DNA from: Protula sp. h YS-2021
Taxonomy: Eukaryota; Annelida; Polychaeta; Sabellida; Serpulidae
Assembly (NCBI GenBank): GCA_949752745.1
Contig: OX457034.1
Location: 131,924 to 195,923 of the forward strand
Direction: 5' to 3'
DNA: 64,000 bases
Shown here piece by piece: positions 1 through 12,900 of the stretch (the first letter of the stretch is position 1; the number at the start of each line of letters is the position of its first letter). The notes under the pieces were generated by a model. The model searched no databases. It had not been told where the DNA came from and saw nothing but the letters and a program-made list of their open reading frames with translations. The translations under genes were made by a program, and so were the position numbers.

Positions 1-209
1 AACATATCAGTTATAAGTTTCAACTGAGCTTAGGATAAGTGATGCTGGAAGCAGACAAGAGCAGTCATTACCTCGTAAGTAGACTATATTTTGAAATATT
101 CACAAATCTTTAAGTGGCTAGAAACTTTTTTCCCCGGTTTATTTTCTTTATTGGTTTCTGCAAGAGGTTCCATTCCGCTATCTAGTGAAATTCTGTCTAG
201 TTATTATAC

Positions 210-3200
210 CAAATAGAACAAAAAACGCTCCACCAATCACAGGTGATGGAATGGTTACAAACAGAGCCCCAAATTTTCCAATAGTTCCCAATGCAATCAT
301 GATGAATCCACACACTATCACGACTCGGGTACTACCAACCTGAAATATTATGATATTACATGATTTGAATGAATGAATGTATTAAATAAGAGTATTAATG
401 AATGTATTAAATAAGAGTAAGTGTCGTGATACAAATGTGAAATATATTATTGCTTTTTATCGTAGGATTGTGTTTACCTCTGTGATGTTAAATATCTTTA
501 ACTTGTGTTTGCATCTGTTATGTTATCTGTTTTTAACTGTACTTTAATGTGTTCCGTATTATCCTTGGCTGGTCGTTACCTCTGGGATGTTATCTTTAGT
601 TTATGTTTTAATGTGATGCTTATTGTCTTTAAGTTGTGTTTACCTCTGAGATGCTAATTACGCCTAAATTTTGTGCATATGCAGCAGTCCCAGAACCGCT
701 ACCACAAACGCCCATTACTACACTCCCGATAGCATCAATAAATATCCCTAAAATGTAAAGCAGAAGATGGAAAATTAACGCTTTGTAGCAAAGTACTAGT
801 CAAGAGACGGCAAGTTTTCTCAATAAGACATACGTGTCACCTTAGAACGAAAACATTCCGCATTAATAATTTTTATGAAATGCGTATACAATATGTAAAT
901 ATAACTGATCTGCCAAACTTTCAACTCAGACTCTGCCGAAGTAAATGCAGGTTTTCCAGCCGACGATGGAAATTCAAGCTTATAAGTGAAGATCTGAAGC
1001 TTTGACTTGAAACTTTGACTTGTTGTTTTTATTTTACGATGTATTACATTTCTGTTACACTTTACGGGTATAATTTTGTGATACTTTTCATACATTGCCT
1101 GCGTTTTAATCCCGTTTCCGCCCATATAAGGAGGTAATTTAACCGAGAGATATTTTAAGATAAATCTAAAATCAGACTTCAATTAAAGCGTAGATTAATT
1201 TGCTTAAGTCACCTCGATTTACCGCATGTACTGGGACATCAGCAGCTCTGGACAGCGACGCCGCTACGTAATAATTCCCTATTTTATCAATAAGCCCAGC
1301 GACGATGCCAGACAGCATTCCCAAAGCGCTAGCTGCACTAAAAGTAGGTACACCCCATTGTCCTGCATCAGTATACAAAGTATTCTTACATAAGTACCGT
1401 CCGTTTAGGGCACAAACCTATAGCCATAACACATAAATGTTGGTACACCCCATAGTCTTGGATCAATATACAAAGTATTCTGACATAAGCACCGTTTAGG
1501 GCACAAACCTATAGCCATAATACATAAATGCGGGTAGTGTTATACAAAATATTCTAAAAAAAAGTACCGGTTAAGGTACAAACCTATAGCCAAATTACAT
1601 AAATGGGGGTACACCCCATTGTCTTGCAACAGTATATAGAGTATTGTGACAATAGTACCATTTCAGTAGCCACCAAAAGCTTCTTTATAAACTGAATTCA
1701 CTTAAGCCTTATTGACTCTAAATCGTAATAGTTATACATAATCGCTAACCATTTAAATTGGAGTATATTTGTTAAGTCATATCGCGGCATAAGAATGAGC
1801 CACATGGATAGTTTTATAACCTGACAGAGTGAAGTCAGCTCCCAGTTTTAATTCTCGAATAAGCGTGACATTCGCTGGTAGATTCACAAAAAGGAGCAAT
1901 AAATAGTATTTATTTTCCTGGCACTTTCGTTGCCAGGAAGTCAGTTCCACCTGACTGGATGACAATTCTTTTGATGTTGACATCTAAGCAAAAAATAAGA
2001 TTGTAATACCTGGATAAGGAACACGAAACCACCTTGCTTTACTAAGAACACAGCTTCTTGTATCCGTACGACCACCAAATGCCCAGTGCATCTCATCATC
2101 AGGGAAAGCATTGCTCACTGTCAAAATCCAGCAAATAAACCAGGTAAGCAGTATTGCCAGAATGATCTGAAACAGTAGCCATAATTACGGAACTCAAGTG
2201 AGAAATGCTACCAACACAATCTGAAAAAGTGCCTATAATCACGGAAATCAAGTGAGAAGCATGACTGTAAATTTATTGACATCTATTGCAAAGAAATGAC
2301 AAGGAAAAGGCAAAAAAGTCCAAATTTCTTTCAAAAACATTAAAATATAGTAATTACTTTCAAGAACATGAAAGTATACCGAGCCATCGCCTGAGCTTTT
2401 AAAATCCTTTTACATGTTATCTTTCTTTTTATTCTATACAGCTCCCTTGTAGATGTGTGGCAAGTAAAATGTAATTTGGCTAATTTTTATGATTTGTATA
2501 CATCTTTACTCTGTACTAAGTGGAAATAAACACATAGAAATTATTTTATGTTACATGGGGGATAAAACAGTATTTTTTTACAGTATAACCTTCAAAGCTA
2601 TTGTTAATCATAGAAATATAATGAATGTTAACCCTCACACAGAATATATGACTTTTACAATAAATTCGTTGGCCTACTTACTGCAAACAGCTTAAATATC
2701 GGGAATCGAGAACAAGAACACTGCTTGTCGTACTGACAGCAGGGTACCCCAATATTTCTCAAGTACAGAGAAAATAACAGGATAAAGAAAACCGTCCTGC
2801 AATATGAGAGAAACCTCAAATAACTCCAGTGTACGACTTGCCGTAAGATATAGGTTTATAAAATACATTTATGTTTGTGATCTGAATGAGTATTAGTCTA
2901 ATCAATACCTTTTAATTTCCAGTTATTGTTCTTGTACATTCTATATTAATTAAATTTGCTACCGTTGTGGATTTAGACCACATATTAAATACATTTTGAA
3001 CATATTGAATAATATAAAAACTAATAATAATGGTAACAATTACAAAAATAATAACAATACATTATAATAATAAACAAATAATAGTATATTACATGAGTGT
3101 GTTAATGAATCAACATCCAATGATTTTTAAACATAAAGAAAAATAATTAGTTGTATTTTATTTTTTTTCACTGCACCACATAAAATGTTTCAAAACCAAG

Positions 3201-6200
3201 AATCCTACGTAATAGCTATAGGCCAGTTTCCTTCACAAAGTCGCGCTGTGACTGCAAACAAGGAAATTGACATCAACGATATGACCGTTGCAGTCACCAA
3301 AGGACCGATATATCGAAGAATTAGTCCTACCAAACCAAAGATTCCAACAAATACCTAAACACAAATATTTAAACAATGCCATATTTTATAATACAATATC
3401 ACATCATTTTCAGTTTCACCGTGAATTATAAATAGTTTTTTTTCAATTTATATGTCTTGATAAATGCATAATGTATAAGTTCGCTCGTTGTTGTTAAAAT
3501 GAGCATCTCGCGGTCATTGTCAATATTGCAGATATTATGCATATGTACAAACTTTTCTCATAACCAAATAACTACAGACGTATCAACACCACCTGAACTA
3601 AAGCAGCCAGAATTATAGCTCCTTGAATTTCAAGCATTCGTGGTGTGAATTCATCCGTGCCCATGAAAGAGCTTGAGTTCTTTGAGTTATCCCCACAGTA
3701 GTCTGCTTCGTTGCCTGTTAATTAAAGGAAAAATATTCAGAATAGACTGTTTGTTTGATTGGTTTTTAACGTCCCGTTCACCAACTAGGATGGGTATATT
3801 AGGACGCACCTGCTTTAAGGAGCAAGTGCGAAAAAGAAGGAAGAATGAGGAAATAGCAAAAGAAGAATTAGAAAGAAAGATTTTCCGATTAGTCGCCTTT
3901 TACGTTATGCACAAAACAGAACTCAGTGGGTATATTCTTAAGATTCTCTTCACCCCACAGCGAGAATTTAGAATAGAAAGCACGTTAATAAAACCATGAA
4001 TGAAATGACTGTAGCACTGGTAACATGAACGTGAAGGGCGAACCTAAACAGTGTGCAAGGCTAAGTGGAGACTTTTGGATTACTCCAAATACGAGTGTGG
4101 TGATGTTTTAGTTGATGGTTTTTTTTTTGATACAGTTATATTCTCCTATATATTAGATATTTTGGCACTACTGCTATGCTTTCTGTCCCGTAGCAGCGGT
4201 GTCATGGCGACATCAAGAAAACAGTTTCAGTAACTCATCGTAAGACATTCCATTCTTGCGGAGTGAATACAGCAGCGTGTACTTTCCGGGTGTATTTACG
4301 AAACAAAATACTACTGCTTTCTCTCTAAGGGATGGCATGGATAAAATAAATTTGTCACCACATTCCGTTATGAAGCCATGCCAATACAGCTGGAGCAGGT
4401 TTATATTTAAGTAAGAAAATGAAAACTCTTCTAAAACATTTTTTTATAAGTTACAAAACATGAAAGTCCCGGGGGAGGCAGGCACTCACGCCCGAACTGA
4501 TTACCATGCGTGTCCGCGACCTCAAAACGACAGCTAGCCGCGGGGTGCTAATTTTGAAAAAATATCACCATTTTTAATCAAACGCAGAAATGAGCTGAAA
4601 TGAACTGGGGACGCAGGGTACCGAATTGACAATCAACCTACTACGTTTTTATCGCAATTTGGAGTCCTGTCGGACCGCGCTGGCCTCAAAATTACGCTCT
4701 CTTTCTGTCCTTTCTTGGACACGCATGGTAACATATATGACATCAAGCCGCCCTCCGAGTAACAGTACGAACCAGCACTTGGACATCGCCATTTGGGAAG
4801 AGACAATATTGCTATTATCGGCGCTACGAAGACTACGCCGGTTCCCTGCACAATCGGCAGCCTATAAAAAGTAACGAGGATGATCAATAAAGTGTCAGAT
4901 CCAAGGGTGGCTTAAGCTTTCTAACGCCCCCCCCCCCAAACTCAAGAATTCTAACGTCACACCTCCCCACTCACGCATTCTAACAATCCCTTCCCTACTC
5001 AAGCATTCTAACGCCACCCCTCCCCACTCACGCATTCTAACGTTTCCCTTCCTCACTCAAGCATTCTAACGTCAACCTCCTCATTCCCGCAGTCTCACGT
5101 TCTCCTCCTTACTCAAGAATTTTAACATCACCCCTCCCCACTCACGCATTCTAACGTTTCCATCTCCACTCAAGAATTCTAACGTTCCCCTCCCAACTCA
5201 AGAATTCTAACGTCATACCTCCCGACTCAAGCATTCTAACGTTTCTCTCCCCACTCAAGACTTCTAACGTCACTCCTCCGAACTCTAAATTTGGAGGAGA
5301 CAAATTTAACTTCACAAATCTTTTTCTTCAAACAAGCATGTATACATTCCTAATATTGTGAATAATTTGAATACGTATATTAACTACACACTTTTAGAAG
5401 AACTTTCCATACATACCTGACTCCAATAACTACTTGTAGAACTGTCACAATGCCTGACGTAAAAATTCCAGTGCTAACAAATTCAGCAAATGCCAACGGG
5501 TTGGTGCCGCACATCAGCGGCCAGAGAATGAATGCCACCGACAAGATTGTACCAAACGCCGTCACAAAGTGCTGCAAAAACAGTGAAGATTTATTAACGC
5601 ATCAATTTTATTCAACCTTTTAATCTTGGTTAGGATATGCATGTAAGGGAGCAAAAATGTGTTGTATTTGTTCTTTATATTTGCTTCAAAATATATATTG
5701 CTGCTTAATGGTAGGAAATGGGGGAGGGCTTTGCCCTGGCATGTATCCGAAGTCATATTTGCCTTAAACAAAAATCTTGTTGTCATGTACTCAACTGAAC
5801 TTTGTCAAAAGAGCATTGAGGGGTCGCATACTTGAAGTCATATGAGGTCACACACTACATGTCACGCACTTCAGGTCACGCATCTGAGGTCACATCAGTC
5901 ATGTAACACCACAGCTGACGCACTTTAAGTCACGCTCTTGAGGCTACACAGTTCAGGTCACACGCTACAGGTTACTCATCCCTTTATGTTTAACTTTGAA
6001 ACTCCCCTATTTAAGGAAAGTCGAGCGATAAATAGTATGTTACACTTTTCTGCAGTGGCGATGCTATTAACAACCGTTGCTATGGGCTCTATTTGACGTC
6101 CCTATAGTGACAAAATAATGCACATTTTCTTTGCTATTTTCTTCAATTCATTAAAAATGATATTCTATTTTACACCCTGTAGATGTTTCAAACATAAATT

Positions 6201-9200
6201 CTGGTTTTACTTTTGTTGTGATTACAACAGAGCAATGCCTAACCAATGTCTTTGGCACAATTTTGGACAGACATTTTATCAGCAGCGATGGTCGCAACCA
6301 AAATGTATTTTTTTCCAACGTTTAATCAACGTCTTTGTTGCAACACTGATTAGAAGTCGGAAAATCTAAGTTGATAGAAGCCTAAAATTCGAAATCGTAC
6401 TCACAACTAAAAAGAATATCTTTGTGTTATCGTTCACCGGAAATGAGAGCCATGACAGCTTACCTTGAAAGTGAACCAAAATCGCGGACATAAATTATGA
6501 AAATTTTAAGAGTGCCCAAGGATACTACCTTTAAAAAATATCCAAAGAAATGTTTGTTTGTTTGAGGTTTAACTCTCGTTCACCAACTATGATGGGTATT
6601 TGGGACGCACTTGCTAAAGGAACAACTTAGAAAAAGAAGAAAATATGAAGAAACAGTAAAAGATTAGTTAGAAAGAAAGCAATTCCGATTGGTTGCCTCT
6701 TACGACATGCACGCCATTTCTAAAGAAATCTACTTAATACGTATCGTGCGTGACCGAAGCGTAGACGTGCACTTACAGAGGGGTGACCACACTGTGACTG
6801 TCGATGTCTTGAATCAGAGTCTAGATCAATATTTTAGGCAAGGTCACCAAAGTCTATAGAACGCCTCTCTCCTGACACCTGTGCAAAGTCTGTGGATTGT
6901 TCTGATTTCCATGCGCAAGCTTTACGCAACGTTGATTAGACATCGGAGAATCATCCGACTTCACGAGCAACGTCTTTCCAACGGCGTTCAGTCATCGCAG
7001 TGTTTACTGCGAAATGTACAGTTGGTAACAGCTTAGCAATGTTATTGAGCTGCAGAATATGCCAGATAATATTCATTAATTTATTTATTTATTTAAAAAA
7101 TTTATAATGCGCTTATCTAAATTAGCTCTAAGCGCCAAACATTAGAGAAAAAATAAATTAAAATTAAGTAAATTGATTTTGCATGGAATACTGATACGGT
7201 ATAATATAAACTAAAATTTAATAATAAACAGCTCTGAACAAATAAGTCTTCAATGATTTCTTAAACATATATAAAGAAGAACACTTTTTAACATCGCCCG
7301 AAAGCTCATTCCATAGTTTAGGACCGTTATTACAAAATGCTATGTCATCAAATTTAGTGTTTGTTCTGTGTTCTTGAAGTAAGCACTGTCCTGAGGATCG
7401 CAAAGTACGAACACTTTGATACGGTTTAGCTAGTTCACAGAGATACTCAAGAGCATGTCCTCTTCTACAATTAAAAATGAAGACTTAATTCTTAAATAAA
7501 ATTCTAAACCCTACTGGCAACCAATAAAAATCTAACAACAGCGGAATGACGTGGTCGTGTTTTTAGCATTGTAAAGGTACAGCAGCATTTGGACTAATTG
7601 CAGAGGATTCATATGGCATTTATTTACACCGAACAATAACAAATTGGAATAGTCGATGGGAGAAATCACATAAGAATGAACTGGGAGTTTTCTTGCTTCA
7701 GGGGTAAGATACCTTCTGATTCCATAAATATTTCTCAGATAGTACAAACTAGAACTGACCTTTAAATTAACAAATTTTTCCAATGACATACAGGAGTTCA
7801 TAACTGCATCGAGATTCTTAACCTGTGAGGAGGAAGTGATGTTACTTGAACCAACCTTTATATCAATTTTTAGATTTTAGCCTGGAACCAAATAAAATTA
7901 ACTCCGTTTTTTCGGCATTCAGCTTTAAAAAGTTAGCACACATAGAGCCTATGAATTTTGATATACACTGCTCCAGGTCAAGAAAACGTTCCTCAAAATT
8001 AGATCTGGGGTCGAAGCTAATATACAGTTGAGAATCGTCTGCATAAAAGTGATAATCCATGTTATATCGTTTAGCAATATCAGACTATTGAAAGACATAC
8101 ACTGTGAACAACAAGGGACCAAAAACGGATCCATGGGACATCCCTTGGGATAGACACACTGATTTCGAAGGAACTACGTCTACGTCTTGACTGCACTGAG
8201 AAAGATACGACTTTAACAATTTGAGTGCAGATTCCACAACACCAAAATGTTTTTCGAGGCGAGAAATGAGGACACTCTGCTCAAGAGTGTCGAATGCGGC
8301 ACTCAAATCTAAGAGTGCCAGTGCAACCATTGAGCGCCTGTCGACAGATTGCATGACATCGCTCTTAGAGCAGTTTCTGTCGAACAGTATTTCCTATATG
8401 CAGATTGAAATTTATCCAGTACTTTATTGTTGATCCAGACAGACTGCAACGACTCGCTCAATCAATTTCGATAGATAACTTAATTTTGACACTGGCCTAT
8501 AGTACATCCGAGTCCAGATTAGCTTATACTACAAAAAGTCTGTAGTTTAAAAGATTATGATTATACAAATCAAGAAATTGAAATTGATACTACACTCGAG
8601 TTTGGCCTGATCCGCACAACCCTCCCTAACCCTTCAACGCTTGTCGCACGCGTCGCTCGCGTTTGAACTGTCAGCGCTACAGGTCGAAGGATGGTTTTTC
8701 GAATCAGTCTACCCTCTCGTTTGGTTTTTGTTTTACACCAAATAGAGAAAAAAGTGCTCCACCAAGCACAGGATAAGGAATGGTTATATATTTTCCAATA
8801 GTTTCCAGTGCAATCATGATGAATCCGCACACCATCACGACTTGAACACTGCCAACCTGAACCACACTTGAAAAAGGGTGGACTTACTGAGTTGAGTTGT
8901 AGCATGACAGGAGAGATACGTTTGTGCTTTGATGTAATTTGATGGCAGCGGTTATAAATGACACGTTGATGGCACCAGACATGTCTGCATATTTTAACCA
9001 ATCAAACTTTAAATATTATTTTAACTGTGAACAATTCTGTTTCAAAAGACAAAAAGGATTAAGTGTGGCCTTTTATAAACTATTAAGCAAAATAAGTACA
9101 TTTTGCGTTGGAAACTTTGTTTGTTACATTCACCCAAAAACTTATAGATATATGCCAACAGGATTCTGACAAAGGCTTTGATGCGCAATCCCTTTTTGGG

Positions 9201-9941
9201 AAAATTAAATTTACGAATGCTAAGTGACACACAGGCACACAGTACAGTGTCTGACAGTATCTGGGAGTATCTGACAGTATATCATGGAGTATGACAGTAT
9301 CTGGGAGTATACGACAGTATTTGGGAGTATCTGAGAGTATCTAGGAGTATCTGGCGGACAAAAAGAGTTTATTTCCGCTCGTTTTGGCTATTTAAGAAAT
9401 AATTACACTCCATCATATTGACGTTTATGTCACTTTTGTACATAAAAACAAAGCAGGAGCGAGAGAAGCCACGGCGATGCATTATAAATTGTGTACAGCT
9501 TATCCTGATGCATGTTAGTTACATGGGTGATAGGATATGTATGTACATTTTCATTACGCCTGTTAGCTACATGCATGATATATGAATGTGTATGTACATT
9601 TTTATACCTGAAGACCAAGCAATATCGAGAGAGGCCACGGTGATGCATCGTAAATTGTGTACAGCATACCAGGATTCGTGGTAGTTGAATTCAAATTATC
9701 AACTGGAGCAACTTCGTTGGAATCCGTCTCTGTTTGGGTTGTTTTCTAAATAGATATGTTAGGTTTTCTTTGATTAATAAGGAAGCTATTTACAATTGCA
9801 GCAGGTAAATCAGTAAATTCGTGTGATATCTTTTCCAAATAGATTAAATTTTAATTTTAATTTTATTTCAAAATTGAACAAAGACATAAATTAATAGCAA
9901 AAGTTTCGCTTCCTTACCTCATTATTGCTTGATCCCTCCAT
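210..9941 (-). CDS. SLC23-family nucleobase/ascorbate transporter, copy A (3' end outside window)
   Basis: Membrane permease of the nucleobase-ascorbate transporter family. Minus-strand exons, 5' to 3': 9918-9941, 9608-9745, 5417-5571, 4773-4861, 3593-3714, 3209-3354, 2682-2796, 2010-2166, 1213-1362, 644-747 and 210-339. Each has AG/GT borders and the phases agree throughout, giving 443 codons plus one base. The start is the ATG at 9941, encoding MEGSSNNE. Family marks in order: LYTIYDASPW (human SVCT has YTIEDVPPW), the conserved QH of the first helix across the exon 2/3 join, LPKWRCPSA, PYPGQWGVPT and PVHAVNRG. The substrate signature region reads QNLGVISISE. Known ascorbate carriers have Pro at its first place and nucleobase or urate carriers Gln/Glu, so a nucleobase substrate is possible (inference). 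About three C-terminal exons, present in copy B at 14088-14977, should lie left of position 1. Several splice junctions are partly duplicated in the introns. Confidence 0.87.
1350..1650. repeat. Tandem repeat containing the acceptor of SLC23-A exon 9
   Basis: Units of roughly 80-95 bp repeat about four times, starting at the exon 1213-1362 boundary. Near 1350-1378, 1442-1460 and 1605-1640 they repeat the first bases of the exon plus its 3' splice site (plus strand: GGTACACCCCATTGTC then a CAGTATAC-like stretch), followed by ACAAACCTATAGCCA. One unit (about 1530-1600) has lost the exon part. Confidence 0.75.
2151..2265. repeat. Two-unit tandem repeat at the acceptor of SLC23-A exon 8
   Basis: A unit of about 57 bp occurs twice. 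It covers the first bases of exon 2010-2166 and its acceptor (plus strand ATTGCCAGAATGATCTGAAA) and then the intron sequence ACGGAACTCAAGTGAGAA. The matching place in copy B (17375-17570) has four units. Confidence 0.75.
3745..3915 (-). mobile_element. Short interspersed repeat, copy 1
   Basis: About 170 bp, clearly related to 6545-6725. Shared stretches include CGTTCACCAACTA, GATGGGTAT, GGACGCAC and TTCCGATT. On the minus strand both copies end in a (CAAA)n-like tail, as SINEs do. I see no clear tRNA-like promoter boxes, so the class is not settled. It lies in intron 4 of SLC23-A. Confidence 0.55.
4915..5290. repeat. Minisatellite of about 23 bp in SLC23-A intron 3
   Basis: Around 14 degenerate units of the form CTCAAGCATTCTAACGTC with C-rich spacers. 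A few diverged units of the same family sit at 19738-19850 in the duplicated copy B, so the array predates or arose with the segmental duplication. Confidence 0.8.
5815..5975. repeat. Degenerate repeat, AGGTCACGCA-type
   Basis: Eight or so short units containing AGGTCAC or AAGTCACGC, spaced 12-30 bp apart. The core resembles nuclear-receptor half-sites, but here it is simply the repeat unit. Confidence 0.5.
6200..7010. repeat. Dispersed repeat, copy 1 (pair with 15270-15900)
   Basis: Blocks shared with 15270-15900 include AACGTTTAATCAACGTCTT, ATATCTTTGTGTTATC and GACATAAATTATGA. The family is rich in CAACGTTG-like palindromes. No coding capacity is visible; an unclassified, possibly DNA-transposon-derived family. 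Confidence 0.5.
6545..6725 (-). mobile_element. Short interspersed repeat, copy 2
   Basis: Second copy of the element at 3745-3915, in the same orientation with a (TTTG)n/(CAAA)n tail. It is nested in the end of the 6200-7010 repeat. Confidence 0.55.
7079..8470 (-). mobile_element. CR1/L2-like non-LTR retrotransposon fragment (reverse transcriptase)
   Basis: Broken minus-strand reading frames carry reverse transcriptase marks in the right order: box A LLDLSAAFDT near 8310, box B as SQGMSHGSVFGPLLF near 8140, and the catalytic FYADDSQLY near 8040. The C-terminal connection follows (7532-7801), then the clade-typical end GPKLWNELSGDVKKCSSL at 7218-7403. Frameshifts separate these pieces, so the copy is dead. 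The 3' end has a stem-loop (GCGCTTA 7109-7115, TAAGCGC 7129-7135) and a (TTTA)n tail at 7079-7096, both typical of CR1/L2 elements. It is 5' truncated and lies inside intron 2 of SLC23-A. Confidence 0.85.
8739..8856 (-). pseudogene. Isolated extra copy of SLC23 exon 11
   Basis: One exon-sized block translating to a version of VVMVCGFIMIALETIGK and then PVLGGALFSLFG, flanked by intact CAG acceptor and GTGTAA donor. It is 118 nt against 130 in SLC23-A (210-339). The 12-nt difference removes four codons after TIGK in frame. It sits in intron 2 of copy A, next to the retrotransposon fragment, with no sister exons beside it. Copy B lacks exons 9-11, so this may be a displaced part of B or of a third copy. 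Confidence 0.8.
9240..9362. repeat. Minisatellite GACAGTATCTGGGAGTATC-type
   Basis: Short, imperfect units of 10-19 bp made of GAGTAT and CAGTAT blocks, about six to eight copies, in SLC23-A intron 2. Confidence 0.7.
9430..9520 (-). pseudogene. Partial duplicate of SLC23-A exon 2 (3' half)
   Basis: Translates to KLYTIYNASPWLLSLLLC, matching MLYTIYDASPWPLSILLG of the real exon about 178 bp away. It lost the Gln codon and the GT donor that follow in the genuine exon (CTTCAG then GTATAA at 9613-9606). It is a tandem intronic copy of the exon end. Confidence 0.75.
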
Positions 9942-12900
9942 CGCGGAAATTGGAAGATGTATCCTTTAATGAGAATTATTGTTGTGCTTAAATTCCCACA
10001 TGTAAATATTGAATTTATGCTGACTGTAGATCAACGGATATATCCTCCATCAATGAATCCATAAATCCATGAACGGCAATGTTTGTTTATGCTGTTACAG
10101 CTTAGGCCAAAGATTTAAAAAGTAAGTTTTAATCACGTAATATCCTCTCGCCCTTTTTTGAATTTGGTCTATAAGAAACTTCTGACAATTAAATTATCAA
10201 ACACTGAGACGGTTGAAAAGAGAGGCCTTGCAATTTGACAAAAGTTTTCTTTCAACGCTACAGTGGTTTCAGTTTTCGACATATCAATTACATCGGTTTG
10301 CTGTCACTAAGTCGGGGGAGGGGGGCGGACTGAACAACTAGGAGGTACAAATTTAGCATGCGTGTATGAAAATCAAGAACAGGTTTAATTACTGCGAGGA
10401 TGGGACGGAGGGTACTTGGTGGCATATGTGCTACAATGCGAAGTCGAAAAGTGGGGCGAACAAGGGTGGTTTTGGGAGAGGACAAGCGCGTTGAGCAAAA
10501 TTTTTTGTAAAGTGGTTGCTTTAATTCACTATACTACCTGTTTTGCAAATTTGAAGAGGGGGTGTTGAGTCTGAACTGCACTCATCAAGAATTGCATTCT
10601 CATGAGGGTCATTCACGTATCATATGACTACCATGCGTGTAAATTAATGTTAAAATAACCGTAAAGACGGAGTGCTATTTTTCATATAATACCTTCTTTG
10701 TAACCAACGTAAACTTCAATTCTATAAGAATTTTCTTTTTTCCCTCTTTTGTGAAAAAAAGAATACTGATAAAAAACTAAGCGCTCCCTTTTTGAGCGAA
10801 ATCAGCACTCCACGCGGATCGCGTCTTGCCATAAAATCACTCTTCAGATTTTATGCGCACGAATGATAACGCATATGATACCTAGTGACCCCCAAAATTA
10901 TGTTGAGCCACTTCTCTATTATAATTGTTTGTATCGTGTCCCGTTTTGAGATACCAGTACACCATCATAAATTTGAGATACCAGTACACCATCATAAATA
11001 TGGTGAAAGAGGGTGGTTTTCTAGAACCTGAGTGTGAGTGTGAGAGTGAAATTTGATGAAAAACAATTTGGATACTCCGCATTCAGGATAGAGTTGAAAA
11101 AACAAAGACTGAACACCCTTGTTAACTAAATTTGTAGATTAGTAGCCCCCCTCTACCTCTTAAAAAGATATGATTTTGTAAGCCCTGTTTATATAATGTC
11201 GCTATTCAAAGAGGAAACATAATATTTTAGCCTTGAAAGAAATAGTGTTCTTGAAAAACCTGGCCTTATATGAACACCCATTGTACACTTTAACACTGTA
11301 AAGTAAGAACAGAAACGAAATAATTCTACATTTTCTATTTGTTAAAAACAATTTTAAAGCCTATTTTTTAAGCTATTAGAACCAATGCTGAATATGTTTT
11401 GAAGTGAACGTTGTTTTCCCTCAGGCGGTTTTGATACTGACTGCCCTATTCCTCCTGCCCTGCCCCTTCCTTTCTCGTTATCCAACCGCGTTTCTGACAA
11501 CTTTCCCCTGCAGGCTAATTTCCCTTTCTGCTTCCTCACGTAATATTAACAAATCAATTTTCAAATGTTTTTCCAATAAAACTTGATTTTCACACGCTAT
11601 TGAAACATGAATATCTGTGGACATTGTGATCAGCCGCAAAAGCGAAGTCATTACAAAATGGAATGGAGAAACCGGCAAATTTTGACGAAATCTAGATTGG
11701 TAGTACTGCTACTGTACTGGGCAGTACTGCTATCACAAGTACTCGCAGAGGACATCAGAGGAACAGAATTTGTTTCTCTTAAAGCTATCAGCATATATGG
11801 CTAGTTTTTGCCAAATCGATAAAAAATATTACAACTTTACTGCAGTTATGCAATAGTGTTAAGTATTATTTTAAAAATTACTGAATGTTATTATGCACCT
11901 TGATCAACACTAAACACATATCAGGCAAGCAAAAAATATAAATAAATTTATTCCCAACTGCGACAGGCAACAACGCGAAGCACTGGCTCTAAATATTGCC
12001 TGTAAAACCAATAACCGGAAGAGAATTAAACAGAATTTCGCTAGATAGCGGAATGACCACTCGCAGAAACCACTTAATAAATATGTATTAAATTAAGCTC
12101 AAGAAGCTCCAAGTCACACAGTAACAATTCTTTGTTCTTCGTTTGAGGGTTAAAATGAACGAAAAATCGCTAACCGTTGGTCCATTGTTAAGGAAACATG
12201 AGGTCATGTGACCTTTGAACTTGAACCTCAAGGTAAAAATTTATGATAGAAGGTTTTTACTTTTGAGAAAATTTTATATATTCAGATCGGGATTTGAACA
12301 CTTTTTATGGCCACTTTTTGTGATTAATAAGCGTTTTGAAAAACATTTGAGGTCAAGGTCAAAACTATTTGCAGTTTAACCGAAATATGATGATTGTCTA
12401 TAAGAATGCTAATTATAAAGCTCCGCCGACTCAAACACTGACAGGAGTTTTCTCGAAACCATTTTTAGGTTTAGGTAAAAATAAGTTTGGATTCACCGAC
12501 CCCTCGTCACCCTCTACACGTAAAATATTTTATCTTCCTCTGTCAAGTACAGTAGGATGTAGTTTTCTGGAAAACATCCAAATGGAAAAAAAGGCGAAGA
12601 GAAAAAGAAAAAGGGCAGAAAGTTCCAGAAAAACTATAAATTTATGCCCAACTGCAAACGAACGGATTGAACCTACGGACTTGTGATACTCATTACACCA
12701 TCGTACAGAGTGAACTTCTGAGGCAACTAATGAAGCCTATCAAAAAAGCACACTGTGATTTTTGTGCAGTTTTACTGCCACATGGTATGACATGTGTTAG
12801 GGAGGGATTTTGAGACCAAACGCGGTCCGCTCAGAGTGTCAGTGTCATTGGAAATGGATTTGGGGTTAATTTTTGTTTAGTGCTTTGCATTTTCCACAAA

